From NCBI RefSeq assembly GCF_024586455.1, contig NC_065921.1, positions 10,323,401 to 10,387,400 on the forward strand: a DNA stretch of 64,000 nucleotides, in the 5' to 3' direction. The notes beneath the pieces are model-generated. The model had not been told where the DNA came from and made no database searches. It saw nothing but the letters and a program-made list of their open reading frames with translations. Positions 1 to 13,279 of the stretch are shown one piece after another. Numbering within the stretch: position 1 is the first letter of the stretch; each line of letters opens with the position of its first letter. The stretch comes from Bactrocera neohumeralis (taxonomy: Eukaryota > Arthropoda > Insecta > Diptera > Tephritidae). Both the position numbers and the translations under genes were made by a program.

Positions 1-1585
1 TTTCGGTGGAATTCTTGAGCAAAAACCCGTCCGGGGATATTTTCCATTCAGTCATCGTTAAGTAACAAAATTGCCAATTATGAATGTAAATGCATACATC
101 CAAAAACGAATAACTGTTACCAAGCTGTCTGCGCAGTTTTCCACCGCTGCCATGCAACAAGTGGTAATGTGCAAGTGCATTGTTAAGCGTATAACATTGT
201 GACAACCATGCACGAGCTCTAGTCAACTCAAACCGCGATGCCATTAGTGAAATCGAAATGGTAAAATGTACTTGTTTTGCCTGCAAAGCTTACCGAACAA
301 TGCTACAACCAAACCGTTACCATTGCCTGATTAATGAACTTACCCCGCCGAATGATACACGGCTCCAGCTAGAGACTGTGCTGCTGCGCACAAAAATTCC
401 ATTGGTTGCGCAAAAAGTTTAGTTTTCGCAATAATTCAATACCCTTATTGCACTTACTTACCTGCACGCCCTTCACCCCTTTGGGTGATTGCGCTGTGGC
501 GCGATCTGCCTGTGATTTCGCATTTATGTCGTCCACTGTGGGGTTGCCCGGATTTCGTTGCGTTTCAAAGCAATTGCGAAAATTCGTTTCAACATTCCTG
601 CGGCTCGCGCAAACAGCTGGGGAACTAATTCAATTACAGTTAGGCGTTTATGCCACTAACAATTTGTATTTGTTGCCGCTCGCCAAAGCGCAATTATTTG
701 TGGCAGTGACCGGCTTTCGAGTTTCGCTTTGTTGCGACCGCAGAGCGTACTTTTATATCATTAATTAGTGGGTCCGCGAAATGCAACGAATTTTGTTAAT
801 TTTTTCATTTGACTGTAACAGCAAGCTTGCAAAACTTTTGTAAATTATTTTGCTTTTAATTGTTTCTTTTTAGAAATTTTTTGCTAATTGCATTCGTGTT
901 AGTTTGCAGGATCCGAGTATTGTTGACTATTTTGGTTTTCTTTGTGATGATTTTTATTTGTTGTAGTTAACCCTCTAATACCCAAGGCTGCATGTGGGCG
1001 GTTTGATTTCGAGTCCCCTTTATTACTTTTAGTTGTTTCCAATTTCGAACATTTTTGTGACGCTAGATTATTGAAAAGTGTCGACGTCTGATTCATGAAC
1101 CCACGTCGCGTCACTGGTAATGATGATTATGATGAATCTAGCAATATATTTGCGGCCGTTTCACGACGTCATTTTTGTAAAAGATTCAAGTCTCTTGCTG
1201 CGAGTGTAACATTGACTCGTTTCATATCCAAATCTCTCTGATGCCAACACGACAATCTTCAAGCACTCGGTCTGTTTGAGTTTTATAATCTTGTTTTTAG
1301 GTTTTATAGAAAATTTTTGTATTTTAGAATATGACAAATCGTGTGGTCTTTAAGAAGATATAATGCTAATGCTATGGCAAAGTATTTAGTTTTATAAAAA
1401 GATAAAGGTTTGGTATTGTTTTTTAAAAGTGTTTTCTGGCAAGTGACCGCCGCGACCGGTCTTCTGAGATGTCCAATTTTTTATCTTTTTTTGCAGCAGT
1501 TGTTGTCGTATGCAACAATGACGCTTCAATACTCTTTAACCGTCTCAGGGTATCTGCGTAGAAAAGCGACTTGACATAACGCCGT

Positions 1586-3154
1586 TCGATTCAGGATAAG
1601 TAGGAGTTTAACCTACTAAATTATCCAGAATGAAGCTGCGCATGGGTCACTCTCGATTCTCGTGGCAACTTGAGTTCGTCATCTGCAATGGGTGGTGGTT
1701 TGACTCCATGTATGCCACTCACTGAGAGTGAAGTTAGTGGCGTTCGATGATTGGTCGGTTTGGTTACAAAAATTTCTCAGAAGCAGTTTGTAAGTCGATT
1801 TTCGAATGCTCTTCTAGCTAAGAATCTCCATATTGTTCCTAGTAAAATGGAAATGTCTCTATTACGGTCTTAGTTCTCCTTCCTTCAACTCTTTTGCAGT
1901 TAAGCTGCTTTTCTGTATCACAATACCAGGCTACACTGCCTCTAATCGGCAAATTCGCAGGAAAAATGAAAACGATGTCCAGATTTGCCTTGAACGGTCG
2001 AGTGAAAACTACCAAACCGGTCGTCCATTAAGCCGTTCAGATTGAAATGAGAACTGTTGACCTGTAGAGTCGCCACAACACTCAAGCACTCTTCTCATTC
2101 CCAAACCGTTTGCATTTTCAGCTCATTGTCTGTCTGCTATAATTACAACTCGTCCCAATGCATAAATTTCCAAAACATGACCAACACACAAAAATTGGAT
2201 TCAGTCCAAAAATGGCCAAATCAGCAGGCAACGCAATGCATTCGCTTCGTTGTAAATCATTGCTGCATTTGCATTTTTAGGTTATTGGGCGCTGTGCTGT
2301 GGTAAGCCCGGTGGAGTATCGATAAGTGCACAGATGACAGTTGAATGTCGAAATCGCGCTCTATTGCGGCCAAAAGTGTGCTCTAAAAATATTGCACAGC
2401 TACAGCAATTTCATGACGAAATATAATACCCCGAAGCTGCTCCTGGCTCAGCACTATAAATGCAATGAATATACTTTGGATCTATATACCTGGTCATATG
2501 CGAGTTTGTGTGTATGGTATTGATGTTGTTTACTGGTCGGTTGCCTGGTGGCTATAAAAGCCACAATTGCGGCAACTTAGTTCGCCGCAATCAGTAGCAG
2601 ATGCGACATGTTGCCGGAAGTGTATGTGTGCAGCTTCATTTTTCCCATAACAACGACAAACACACACATGTATACTATATGTATTGTATACTATATATGA
2701 GAGTGCACCTAGCAAGCAAAAATCGGTAAAATTTTGGTTGGTGGCTTTGTAGTCTGCCCCGGGCGTAGTTTATAAATGTGGATACTTTGTTTTAATAGAG
2801 TTCTGTTCTCTTGTTTTTCTGTTGTTTTTTATTTTATAAAAATGTTAAATTAAAGTTTTTCGAAACACTGTCGGAGAGACCAAATTGACAGTTAGAATTT
2901 GAAATTCAGGATTTGAAATTTTTTTATGAGAGATATCATTTCAGGCATAGTAAGTATTGCATTTGAGCCTATCCATTGCTGTTCTGCTCTTGACTTGAAC
3001 ATTTCTTGCTTAATCCTACTTGTGTTAGAAACTCAAAAATTATCTCAAAAATATAACTACTCTCCATGGACCACGTACATATATATGACATGGTGTCGTA
3101 TAGAGAACCTAAAGTGGTTTATGCGTGGTTTATTGGCCTATTAGACTAACCTAA
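1586..3154. repeat. Direct duplication, copy 1 (1.57 kb)
   Basis: It is almost identical (by eye about 98%) to 3705-5267. It begins TCGATTCAGGATAAGTAGGA and ends GGCCTATTAGACTAACCTAA. It carries 10 bp (CTATTACGGT) that copy 2 lacks near 1860. Short open frames inside are conserved only because the DNA is recent. None resembles a known protein. Confidence 0.93.
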
Positions 3155-3460
3155 GTTTCTTTCAATAAGTTGATTGTTTCGTTAGCTGTATAGTATGCAG
3201 CGCCGTTTAGTTAAAACCAAAGGTCGTCTATATCAGCATCTTCCAACTCAGGCCCGAAAAAGTCATTAATCAAGGCTTAATTTTTGAAGAAATAAGACCA
3301 ATGAATCTCTACCCATAGAGCATACCAAACAGTGGTTTTTGCGAATCTAACGGTATCTCAACGATGGCTTGAGGATTATCAGCACCTCAAATGCGACAAT
3401 TTTGTTTATCAACGTACCCATTCAATCAAAAGTGAGCTTCATCGCGGTACAAAAATAAAA
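3155..3460 (-). pseudogene. IS630/Tc1-mariner-type transposase relic (DDE region)
   Basis: Minus-strand fragments in order read YRDEAHF, LNGYVDKQNCRI, ADNPQAIVE, TVWYALW, YFFKN, FFGPELEDADIDDLWF, and ANETINLL, with stops and one frameshift. This is the catalytic region of the insect family with the pattern 'FSDEAHF.LNGYVN.QNCR.WG'. It lies in the spacer between the two 1.57-kb duplicates. Confidence 0.75.
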
Positions 3461-3704
3461 AATTTGCTTTGCGCAAACCAAACCAAACGATTATTTTGTT
3501 AAAGTTTTTGTTGTTATACCGGTTATCTAGTTTGTGTTAGGGTGGTAAGGTTAGATAACTTGTCATCGAGGTCTTCCATGGTAAGCCCAGGAAACCTGCT
3601 GTTTCAGCAGGGTCGGACCATAGAGAGGTGTGTCAGATATGTAGGGTTAGCTAAGCATGCAAAGTTGCATGCTAGACGTATATTGAGAATGGGGGGGAGG
3701 GGTG

Positions 3705-5267
3705 TCGATTCAGGATAATTAGGAGTTTAACCTACTAAATTATCCAGAACGAAGCTGCGCATGAGTCATTCTCGATTCTCGTGGCAACATGAGTTCGTCA
3801 TCTGCAATGGGTGGTGGTTTGACTCCATGTATGCCACTCACTGAGAGTGAAGTTAGTGGCGTTCGATGATTGGTCGGTTTGGTTTTCGTTACAAAAATTT
3901 CTCAGATGCAGTTTGTAAGTCAATTTTCGAAAGCTCTTCTTGCTAAGAATCTCCATATTGCTCCTAGTAAAATGGAAATGTCTTAGTTCTCCTTCCTTCA
4001 ATTCTTTTGCAGTTAAGCTGCTTTTCTGTATCACAATACCAGGCTACACTGCCCCTAATCAGCAAATTCGCAGGAAAAATGAAAACGATGTCCAGATTTG
4101 CCTTGAACGGTCGAGTGAAAACTACCAAACCGGTCGTCCATTAAGCCGTTCAGATTGAAATAAGAACTGTTAACCTGTAGAGTTATCACAACACTCAAGC
4201 ACTCTTCTCATTCCCAAACCGTTTGCATTTTTAGCTCATTGTCTATCTGCTATAATTACTACTCGTCCCAATGCATAAATTTCCAAAACATGACCAACAC
4301 ACAAAAATTGGATTCAGTCCAAAAATGACCAAAGCAGCAGGCAACGCAATGCATTCGCTTCGTTGTAAATCATTGCTGCATTTGCATTTTTAGGTTATTG
4401 GGCGCTGTGCTGTGGTAAGCCCGGTGGAGTATCGATAAGTGCACAGATGACAGTTGAATGTCGAAATCGCGCTCTATTGCGGCCAAAAGTGTGCTCTAAA
4501 AATATTGCACAGCTACAGCAATTTCATGACGAAATTAAATACCCCGAAGCTGCTCCTGGCTCAGCACTATAAATGCAATGAATATACTTTGGATCTATAT
4601 ACCTGGTTATATGCGAGTTTGTGTGTATGGTATTGATGTTGTTTACTGGTCGGTTGCCTGGTGGCTATAAAAGCCACAATTGCGGCAACTTAGTTCGCCG
4701 CAATCAGTAGCAGATGCGACATGTTGCCGGAAGTGTATGTGTGCAGCTTCATTTTTCCCATAACAACGACAAACACACACATGTATACTATATGTATTGT
4801 ATACTATATATGAGAGTGCACCTAGCAAGCAAAAATCGGTAAAATTTTGGTTGGTGGCTTTGTAGTCTGCCCCGGGCGTAGTTTATAAATGTGTATACTT
4901 TGTTTTAATAGAGTTCTGTTCTCTGTTTTTTCTGTTGTTTTTTATTTTATAAAAATGTTAAATTAAAGTTTTTCGAAACACTGTCGGAGAGACCAAATTG
5001 ACAGTTAGAATTTGAAATTCAAGATTTGAAATTTTTTTATGAGAGATATCATTTCAGGCATAGTAAGTATTGCATTTGAGCCTATCCATTGCTGTTCTGC
5101 TCTTGACTTGAACATTTCTTGCTTAATCCTACTTGTGTTAGAAACTCAAAAATTATCTCAAAAATATAACTACTCTCCATGGACCACGTACATATATATG
5201 ACATGGTGTCGTATAGAGAACCAAAAGTGGTTTATGCGTGGTTTATTGGCCTATTAGACTAACCTAA
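3705..5267. repeat. Direct duplication, copy 2 (1.56 kb)
   Basis: Second copy of 1586-3154, with the same orientation and boundaries. It has about 30 scattered substitutions, a 6-bp insertion (TTTTCG) and a 10-bp deletion near its start. The last 800 bp are nearly perfect. The 550-bp spacer (3155-3704) is not part of either copy. Confidence 0.93.
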
Positions 5268-8200
5268 CCTGAATTAATATTGTATATATAGGTTATGGTG
5301 TATTTTTAAGAGTGGAATCAAATATTTTATCGAGGACGCGATTCAAATTAATTCTCGAATGAATAAAATTTTAGCCACTTTGTTATGTCAGCTTGGCATA
5401 CTTATAGTTAAATTTTCAATCCTTTGCATATATTAGCAATATAAATATTTCAGAAGAAAAACTATCTTTTGGACAACCTATAGAGTTCTTCGAAATTGAA
5501 GACATAGGTTGTAGTATACTTTTAAGATGGCAATAAAAGATATTTTGACTTCAGTAGAATCTACCTTTGGACAATTTTAAGGTCATTTGAATATGACTAT
5601 AAATATAACAGTGTATTTTAAGATGGTGGTCAATTTTATTATCAAGGACGCAAACCTAATAACTCTCTTAAAGGCACGTAGAAATATTAAAATTTCACTA
5701 AACGCAAGAACTCTCGAATTATTGAGTTCTGAGCAATTCTTGAGTATAAAGATATCATTATTATATTATTTTTCAGTAAAAAAGTAATTGATTGGATAAC
5801 TTATAGTGCAATACGATACTGAATTAAACTAATTGTGATATACTTTTAGGGTGTAACAAAAAAGATTGTATCAGCGACTGAGTGAACCTGAGTAAATTTT
5901 TTTTAAATACATGCCTTTCAAAAGAAAATAAAGAGTTCTTTATTTCTGCCATTTTTTACTTCTGTCTCTGAGTAAAACCTTAGCCACAAAACTAGGCACA
6001 CTGGTCAAACGTTATTATTGGTGTCCAGAAATTATGTCTATAAGCATTCAAAAGTTCTATACTGAACACATTTATGGCATTGGCTACATTGTTAAGGGTT
6101 TCCTAAATAACTTATTTAGTGCGCTCTTAATGGTATACTTAAACCTAAAAAAGAGATTGTTTTAAATAAAAAAAATGCTGTATTAATTGTTTTAGTATTT
6201 TAAGGGTGTATTTATACTTGCTTTATAGCAGCAAACTTTTTGTAGAAAAAAATTAAATATTTTTTGTGACCTCTTACGGCGCAAAAAAAGGTGCTGTAGT
6301 GATTCTAACCTTCTCTATGGATGAAATCTAAAATTCTCGGCTAAAAGATGCTGCCAATATCAGAACTGCGGTCGATAAAAATCTCAAAACTTGACAAAAT
6401 GATGCATTTAAAAAAAAAAAAAATTATTTTTATTCCATAGTTTGGAGCTTTTTGGCCTGGTGATTGATTTTTGATGATCACAAAACTAGTAAGACATTAT
6501 AAAAGACATGGAGAAAAATATTATTGGCATCATTTCATTTGTCTCCGAGTATACATACACTTAAGCAAATTTGAAAAATGCTCTTTTGAGAAAAATATAT
6601 TTAACGATAAACTGATGGAGCTAGTTGAACTGAATCACGACACTACACTTTCGGAGGCTGTAGATAAAGAATTGCTTGAGATATAGTTTTAAACTTTCAT
6701 ATGTCATTCTAAAAGGTATCACCAATCAAAATATGAAAAAACGGATTTTATTTTTAATTTCACATTAGGTGTGCCCCTTTAAAGCAGCTGATACAAAAAC
6801 ACCAGTTTCCAATATCTGAATAATACTTTTTTCATTATTTTAATTGAGTTGAAATAAATTGCGTTTGCTGGGTTTACTCACTTCCACATTTCCATAAACG
6901 CCATCCAACACTGTTAGCATGCGCCTGTGCATATGCTACACTTTTTCCCGCTAGGCGAATTCTATGCTGCCCGTTAAAGCAACGGTTCCTATAGTATATC
7001 TCAGTGCTGAAGTACAAATGTGCACACATGCATATGTATGTATGTATGTGTGCGTTTTGTCACCCAATCAACGCATTTATCAATCATCACATAATCAACT
7101 TTCAACGTAATTGTGGTCTTTTGTTGAATGTGAAAATTGCGTTTAATTAGTAACGCCCTCTGCTGAAGTTTCACGCGCCGCTCTGCATGTGTCTTTGTCA
7201 CCCATATCTGTGGCGTTGCAATTTATTTGCTGAATTGAACTCGACAGCCCACATAAATACACATATATATGAGTATATTTATCTGTATATTTAGAGTTGT
7301 ATTTAAAGATAGCCGCCCTGCTTTAATACTCTGATCACGCAATGTCTATTTATTCGCCTGGCACTGGTGTTGTTGCGTTTTTGTTGTTGCCCATCATACG
7401 GTTTAGAACTGTTAATTAAGTTTCGCAAATATTTACTTATAACTTTCGGTCAACACTGACCTTCCCAAAAGCAAAGCTGTTTGCTACTTTAGTTGTTGTT
7501 GTGTCGGTTTAAATAACTTTTAGAAATACATATATGCACGTATATGTAGGCACATATGCTTGTTTATTTGTGTGTGTATGTGTAAAAAAATATGGTTTCA
7601 TTTAAGCTGACCTGAGGCTTTTGTGTACTTACTTCTAAAAGTTTCCGATATTGGTTTTTGGCTTTGCGGCTGGTATACCGTTACGTATAGAAACACACAA
7701 ATACACACACGTATATTTTAGAATATTAAACGAAGAGAAATATATTTTGCTTGTATCTGTGCATTAATTTTCGACCCAATATGTTGTTCCCCTGAAACGA
7801 AAATTGCAGGCGCATGCACACACATACATACATACGTAATATTTCTTTTTAGTCTCACCGAAAAGAGTTAAGTGCATGTGGCATTTCTTCAAACTTTTTT
7901 GTTTGTCTGGCGATTTGATGAACTTTTAATTGGCATTTGTAACTTGGCTTGCAAAACAAATTGTGAAAAAAAGATAGGCTAGTGTCTGAGGGCTAATCTC
8001 AACGGACAAGTATATGTACACAAATAATTCGAAAATACCGATTAGAAAGTTTTGCTCTCTTTATCGCGAAGACATTCTAAATACCGCTGGAAATTACAAA
8101 ATATTTAGTTAAAATGTTATCTGAAGCCGTTACTGAAGATTACCTGAATCGTTTCACACTCCCCTAAATACACTCAAATGGCTTTATTGTGCTTCAAAAC

Positions 8201-8981
8201 TCGACTTATTAGATTTTACGTGAGTGATAACGCACCCTATAGCTGAATTGCCAATCAGCGTGTTATTGTACATCCCGATAACTTTGGGTTGGTTCTGAGC
8301 TATCATTAGAAACACTTGTTTGTTAAACGTTTCGAACACAGCTGCTTCATAATTTGAGATGAGTGCATGATATCCTCAACAACAACGCAACATAGATTTG
8401 ATATTAGTTCCAAATGCCACACAAACGGATATCTATGCTTATAAAGTATAATCTTTGCTGTTGTCGTAAAAGTTTATCTGCATTTGTATGAATTAGAATA
8501 CCACCTAGAGCATGAAAATCACTTCACCTGAGACATATTTGCTATAACTATACGCCATCTGGTCTCAGCAAACAATTACCTGAAAATTTCTCAAAGTAAT
8601 TTTAAAGCCTCTTATGCCTTTTGCAAATTTACTGGAAGCCTTCTCACATATATACATTGGAGCTCCACGAGAGCTCTTTGTTATAGTTGAAATGCGCTTT
8701 GCATGAATTTTGAGCCATTTCTTTCTATTTAGCTTTTGTTGGTTATGTGGCAGCGGAAGAGAATCGTGTAAGATTAACTGTAAAAAGGCTTATGCCCATC
8801 TCACATGGTTGTTGGTAAGCAGCCAACAAAGCAAAAGCTAACTAACTGAAACTAAGTCTCATACCGAAAGTGGCGGCGAGGAGAAGAGGACTTGTAGAGA
8901 TATACGTGGACAAGACACTGCATATTTATATCAAAAGAGATATGTACATATATTACATGATTATTTGTTATTTATTTATTT

Positions 8982-9780
8982 TTATACTCTGCTGCAGAGT
9001 ATAACATTAAAAATAAATTTGTTCACCTAACGGTTGTAGGTATCACCTAAGACTAACAAAGATAGATATAGAGTTATATATATATAAATGATCAGGATGC
9101 CAAGACGAGATGACATCCGGGTGAACGTATGTATGAATTCAAGCTTTTAATACATAGTTTGTGACTTTCGAACCTTGTTACACTAAAAACATGGAATCGG
9201 TTTCTATTTTTCAAAAGACTCATATTGGAAATTTAATATTTTAACGATTGAAAGTAGACCTTATTACGCATTAGTGATTGAGTTTTAGATCTATCCAAAT
9301 AATATCAGTGCTGACAGACTCATTATTACTAATCGATAAATACTAATAGAAAAGTTCATGACCAAATCTAAAAAAAAAAAGAAAATCAAGAAAACTTAAA
9401 AAACTTAAAACACTAAGAAGTTTCCATGCAAGAATTCGATTCTGTTAGGTCAGTTTGTATGGCAGTTATATGCATATAAAGTATAATAGTTCCTCAAGTA
9501 TTGCAAGTAGGTATTGCCTTGGAGAATAGTTCATGGTAAATTTCGTGAAGACATCTCGTCAAATAAAAAAGTTCTTCATACAAGAACTTGGTTTTGAACG
9601 CTCTGTTTGTATGGTTATGTGCTACAGTGATCCGATGTTGGCTGTTCTGACAAATAAGCATCTTCTTGAGGAATAAAGAACATGTGAAAAATTTCCGTTT
9701 AATATCTCAAAAGTTGAGTGGTTATATATAGAATACTAAAGGACCCGCCCATGTTTTACTGTGGCTGATACATACATATG
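8982..9780 (+). repeat. Dispersed non-coding repeat (head part)
   Basis: It opens with a perfect palindrome TTATACTCTGC-T-GCAGAGTATAA (8982-9004). Then come TTGTTCACCTAACGGTTGTA and a GATCAGGATGCCAAGACGAG segment. Farther on, the motif 'CAGTTTGTATGGCAGTTATATGC' type occurs twice (about 9450 and 9600). Related motifs recur elsewhere in this window. I remember this pattern as a widespread fly repeat but cannot assign its class. Confidence 0.45.
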
Positions 9781-10469
9781 TAGTACTACTAATACCATCT
9801 ATATGATTTCTATTAGTTAGATTTTAAGTATTAGTTAAGGAATAATCGCATTTTTGGTGAAGCAACAAAAATTAATCAAAAAGCATTTCGTGCGTTAAGA
9901 GAGAATTGGTTTTTGGGGTAAAAATACTATTGAATTTGGGCTGTGCATCAGTGAAATCAATCGAGTCCAATCGAATGTCAGCCTGGTGGACTGCATACTA
10001 AGAAATGGTTCTCAAGCGTAGAAAGACAAATAAATCGGCTGGCAAGGTTATGGCATCAGTCTTGCAATGCTTCGAAAAAATTTCTGTATATCTCAAATTT
10101 TAATAGACCTTTTTATCAACACTTCAGTTATGCCGCTATTGTTTTATGCCAGATCTTTTGCAATTTTAAATTGCCTGTCAAGATACCACCTCCAATAGTT
10201 AGCAGGTTTGAAAAAAATGTTATAGCTACCCATAGATGTAGTGAATCACCCAATTTATTACTTAAGAACGAAGAACTCTGTCCACGTTATGCAAACTTGT
10301 CTACAGATGTCGCCTTACTTTGGCAACGTTTTGTTTATTGCACGTTTACGCCAATTTAAGGTTTGAATATTGGATACTGCGATGGTAGCGCAATCTATCG
10401 GTCAAAGGGTCGGTTCCAAAATTAGCAATTGATTACAAAAGAAAAATCAATTGAAAAAAACATTTTCCA

Positions 10470-10745
10470 GTGGACCAAATTGTGAATCTGAACCATTCTC
10501 GGATCTCCTTGAAGACGCACAAAAAATTTCATTAAAATCGGTCCAGCCGTTTAGGAGCAGTTCAATTACAAACACACGGTCAGAAGATTTATATATATAA
10601 AGATGTACAGACAGACAGGGCTTAATCGACTCAGCTCGTCATGCTGATCATTTATATACATATACTTTATAGGGCCTCCGCTCTCTTCTGCCAGGTCTTA
10701 TAAATTTGAAACAGACTATATTCAGGATATAAAAATAAGTTTTTA
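10470..10745 (+). repeat. Dispersed non-coding repeat (tail part)
   Basis: It contains AAAATCGGTCCAGCCGTTTAG, 'ACAGACAGACAGGGCTTAATC' type sequence, TCGTCATGCTGATCATTTAT and a closing TATATTCAGGATATAAAA. This is the tail of the repeat family whose head is at 8982. It has no coding potential. Confidence 0.4.
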
Positions 10746-11740
10746 TACCTTGGTATAAAAGTTTCATTCGTTGTAAAGGGTACTGAGTTAACGGTAGTTT
10801 AGTTGAAATGAGATTACAATGATGTGAGTACATATTTACCTTTACCGCATTGGTTTTACACAAATATCTTGTCTGCTTCTTTGCTCAGGTTCAAAAGTGC
10901 CCTTGACAAACCCTCACACACATTCAAACACACATCTTAAATACTGCTAAGTGGTACTTGAGCAGTTTAGCTTGAAGTCCATTACTTGGCAATGTGTGCG
11001 TGGGTGTAGAAATAATGCATGTTTACTTACTTTTGTATGCTTCTTCGAGAGCCATATACTGGCTTGGCTTATCTGCTCGCTTTGACCAGCTGCTTGCTTG
11101 TAGATTTTTGATTTACAGCAAGCACTTGCTTCTGCAAATAGAAGAAAAGTTTGAATTTATTAAATACCAAGAATTAAAGGAAGCTCTTGGGCATTAATAA
11201 AATTACTTTATGTGTGTGTACGCATATATAATTACTTATTTGCTTTCTACATTTAATTTGTTATTTATTGCCTTTTTATTTTTCTAGCATTTTATTAATG
11301 TAAATACTAGTAAGACATTTCTCAGAAATTCAGCTTTAAATTTAATTGAGTTAAAATTCTCGGAATTGCCATAACAGAAGAGTATCATTTATTATGTTAG
11401 GTTAAGCTAAGAGCAATGAACAAGAGTGTGTCATGCTCTTTGAAGCTCTTTAGTGTCGAAAATTGATTGTCACTCTACTTTTTTATAAGGAGAAAAGAAT
11501 AAAAACAATAATAAAAATGTGTCACTCTGTCAGATAAGTGCCAAAGTCAATAGTGTCCTTTAATGCACAGCTGGACGGCAAACAATGCAAGTTGAAAGCT
11601 TTTTATTATCAGAAACCCATTTACTCGCTACTTACATATTGATATACATATATTTTTTAGAATTTTGTCAACAAAACCATTTTACTCGCCAAACATTATT
11701 TGCTAGTTTTTTCACTTTTGTTATTTTTTGTGCTTTACAG

Positions 11741-11851
11741 ATTCAAATTTCGTGCTTGGCAATGCGCAGGCAAATGGCAATCCAATTGTTTATTGTTCGG
11801 ATGGCTTCGTGGAGCTGACAAGATATTCGCGTGCGCAAATAATGCAGAAGG
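11741..11851 (+). CDS. Elk: Elk potassium channel, coding exon (PAS domain, first part)
   Basis: This 111-nt exon lies between acceptor TTTACAG and donor GTAAGT. It opens with the last two bases of a codon and ends with the first base of a Gly codon, so both flanking introns are phase 1. It reads (H)SNFVLGNAQANGNPIVYC and continues to a SRAQIMQKG end. This is the start of the eag-family PAS domain, which sits in the cytosolic N terminus and slows channel deactivation in the family. The match to fly Elk is strong, so the family call is secure. The short exon with the initiator Met is missing and must lie upstream. An unrelated ATG frame, starting inside the upstream intron, crosses the exon and should be ignored. 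Confidence 0.93.
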
Positions 11852-12046
11852 GTAAGTTCTAAAGTGGGGAAATGCATAAAAAATAAAGAAAAATGGAGTA
11901 GAAAAAGAAAAAAAATTTAAAAAAAAATTGAAATATACAAATTCTATTTGAAGCAATTTGACAAAAATTCTAACAAAAAGTAAGGACAAATCAGTGTGCA
12001 GAGAAACTTCAGCCAATAGTTGTTAGGCGACAGTTACTGAAGTTAA

Positions 12047-12657
12047 GGGGTTACATGGGTTTCCTGTGGTAAAGAACAGCATTTTTTCAACATTTTTTTT
12101 CATATAAAAATGAAATATATTACTAGATTTTTTTAATGTTACAGAAATTACAATGTGTTATTAACAAGGAAATTCTGAAATTTTTGGAAAAAAATATTTG
12201 AAACTCGTTAATTTCTGCTTTGTCAGAAAACTCCTTACACGATCATCTAAATTGAAAAAACTTAGAGCTTAGACGAAGGAAAAAACTGAAAACTGCATTT
12301 TTGGCAGACAATTTTACAAAAAAAAAAAAAAAAATTAAAACTTCGCTACATTTTTTTTCAAATAGTTGTAATCAAAAATAATCATTCGTCCAAGTCTTTA
12401 AGAATTTTATCTCAAAGACGAGTGTAAAATTTCATGAAGATCGGTTAAGTAGTTCTTGAGTAATCTTGCCAATCGACTTCAGAAACACAGTTTCAAGAAA
12501 ATGCTTTCAAAGATGACGCACTTGGCCTAGCTAGCCTCGAGCTCACAAGTTCTCAAGGCTGTATCTTCGAAACTATTCCTTAGATCTATTAGAAAATTTA
12601 TGGCAATATTCTAGAGCTGTTGGAATTTAAAAAGACAATAAAAACCCATGTAACCCC
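12047..12657. mobile_element. Non-autonomous TTAA-flanked element (piggyBac-like MITE)
   Basis: Perfect 16-bp terminal inverted repeats begin GGGGTTACATGGGTTT and are flanked on both sides by TTAA (12043-12046 and 12658-12661). A TTAA target duplication is the hallmark of the piggyBac superfamily. The 611-bp interior is AT-rich with no transposase, so this would be a deletion derivative. If the TTAA is counted as part of the termini instead, another superfamily is possible. Confidence 0.7.
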
Positions 12658-13279
12658 TTAAGTAGAACAGAGTATGTTAGAAAATTATGCAAAGTTTTTA
12701 AACACCCTTTATTTTAGACTATGTTGACAAAACATGTAATTCAAGAAAGTATAGTTTATCATAAAATTAACATCTTTTTCTTACCTCAGTTCTTAAAAGC
12801 AGTTATATAATACCTTGACTAAGATTCAATTCTCAGTTGCAGTTCAGCCAAGCTCTGCTGCAATACATTTCATAGTTTCACAGATTCTTATCCTCATACC
12901 CATTTCTTTGTAAATTTACCTTTTAGTAATTTTGCCTCAAGTTTGTAAATATGAAAAGCAATTAATGAATTATAGCTTTTCAAGTGAGCCAAGAAGAGCT
13001 CAGAATAATTTCCATCTTAGTGGAGTAGTATTTCTTTTATATAAATCGTCCATTTTTCACGTTGAGCGACTAGATTATATTCATCGGTGATGAAGTGAAT
13101 ACATGTAATAAACCCTGCAACTTAAGTTAGCTCGTCAAGGAGTGCATGACTTCACTAATATTCGTATTAAGCTTGTTCTATATTATTTGGGTATCTAGCC
13201 GTCGCATAATCAAAGTTGTAAAGCCGCGAAATATACGAGAGGGACACTCTTATCCCAATTCCAGTAGCATAGGAGTGAG

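Larger units (their letters stand above)
1..11740 (+). other. Elk upstream intron (3' part), no exon found
   Basis: This is probably the 3' part of the intron preceding the first visible Elk exon, because that exon opens in phase 1 and needs an upstream exon carrying the start codon. I searched for the short N-terminal exon that fly Elk proteins have before the PAS core and did not find one. The stretch holds a 1.57-kb direct duplication (1586-5267), a transposase relic in its spacer, a weakly periodic AT-rich stretch at about 5300-6200, and dispersed repeats around 8982-10745. I see nothing specific in 1-1585 or 6200-8980 beyond short CATATGTA-type microsatellites. Confidence 0.6.

Noticed and set aside
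3540..3700. Possible tRNA-derived SINE in the duplication spacer
   Set aside because: I could not find A and B box promoter motifs in the correct spacing; nothing beyond a repeat-like look.
2341..5257. Small frames (60-82 codons) conserved between the two 1.57-kb duplicates
   Set aside because: They are identical only because the duplication is recent; no family resemblance or start context supports coding.
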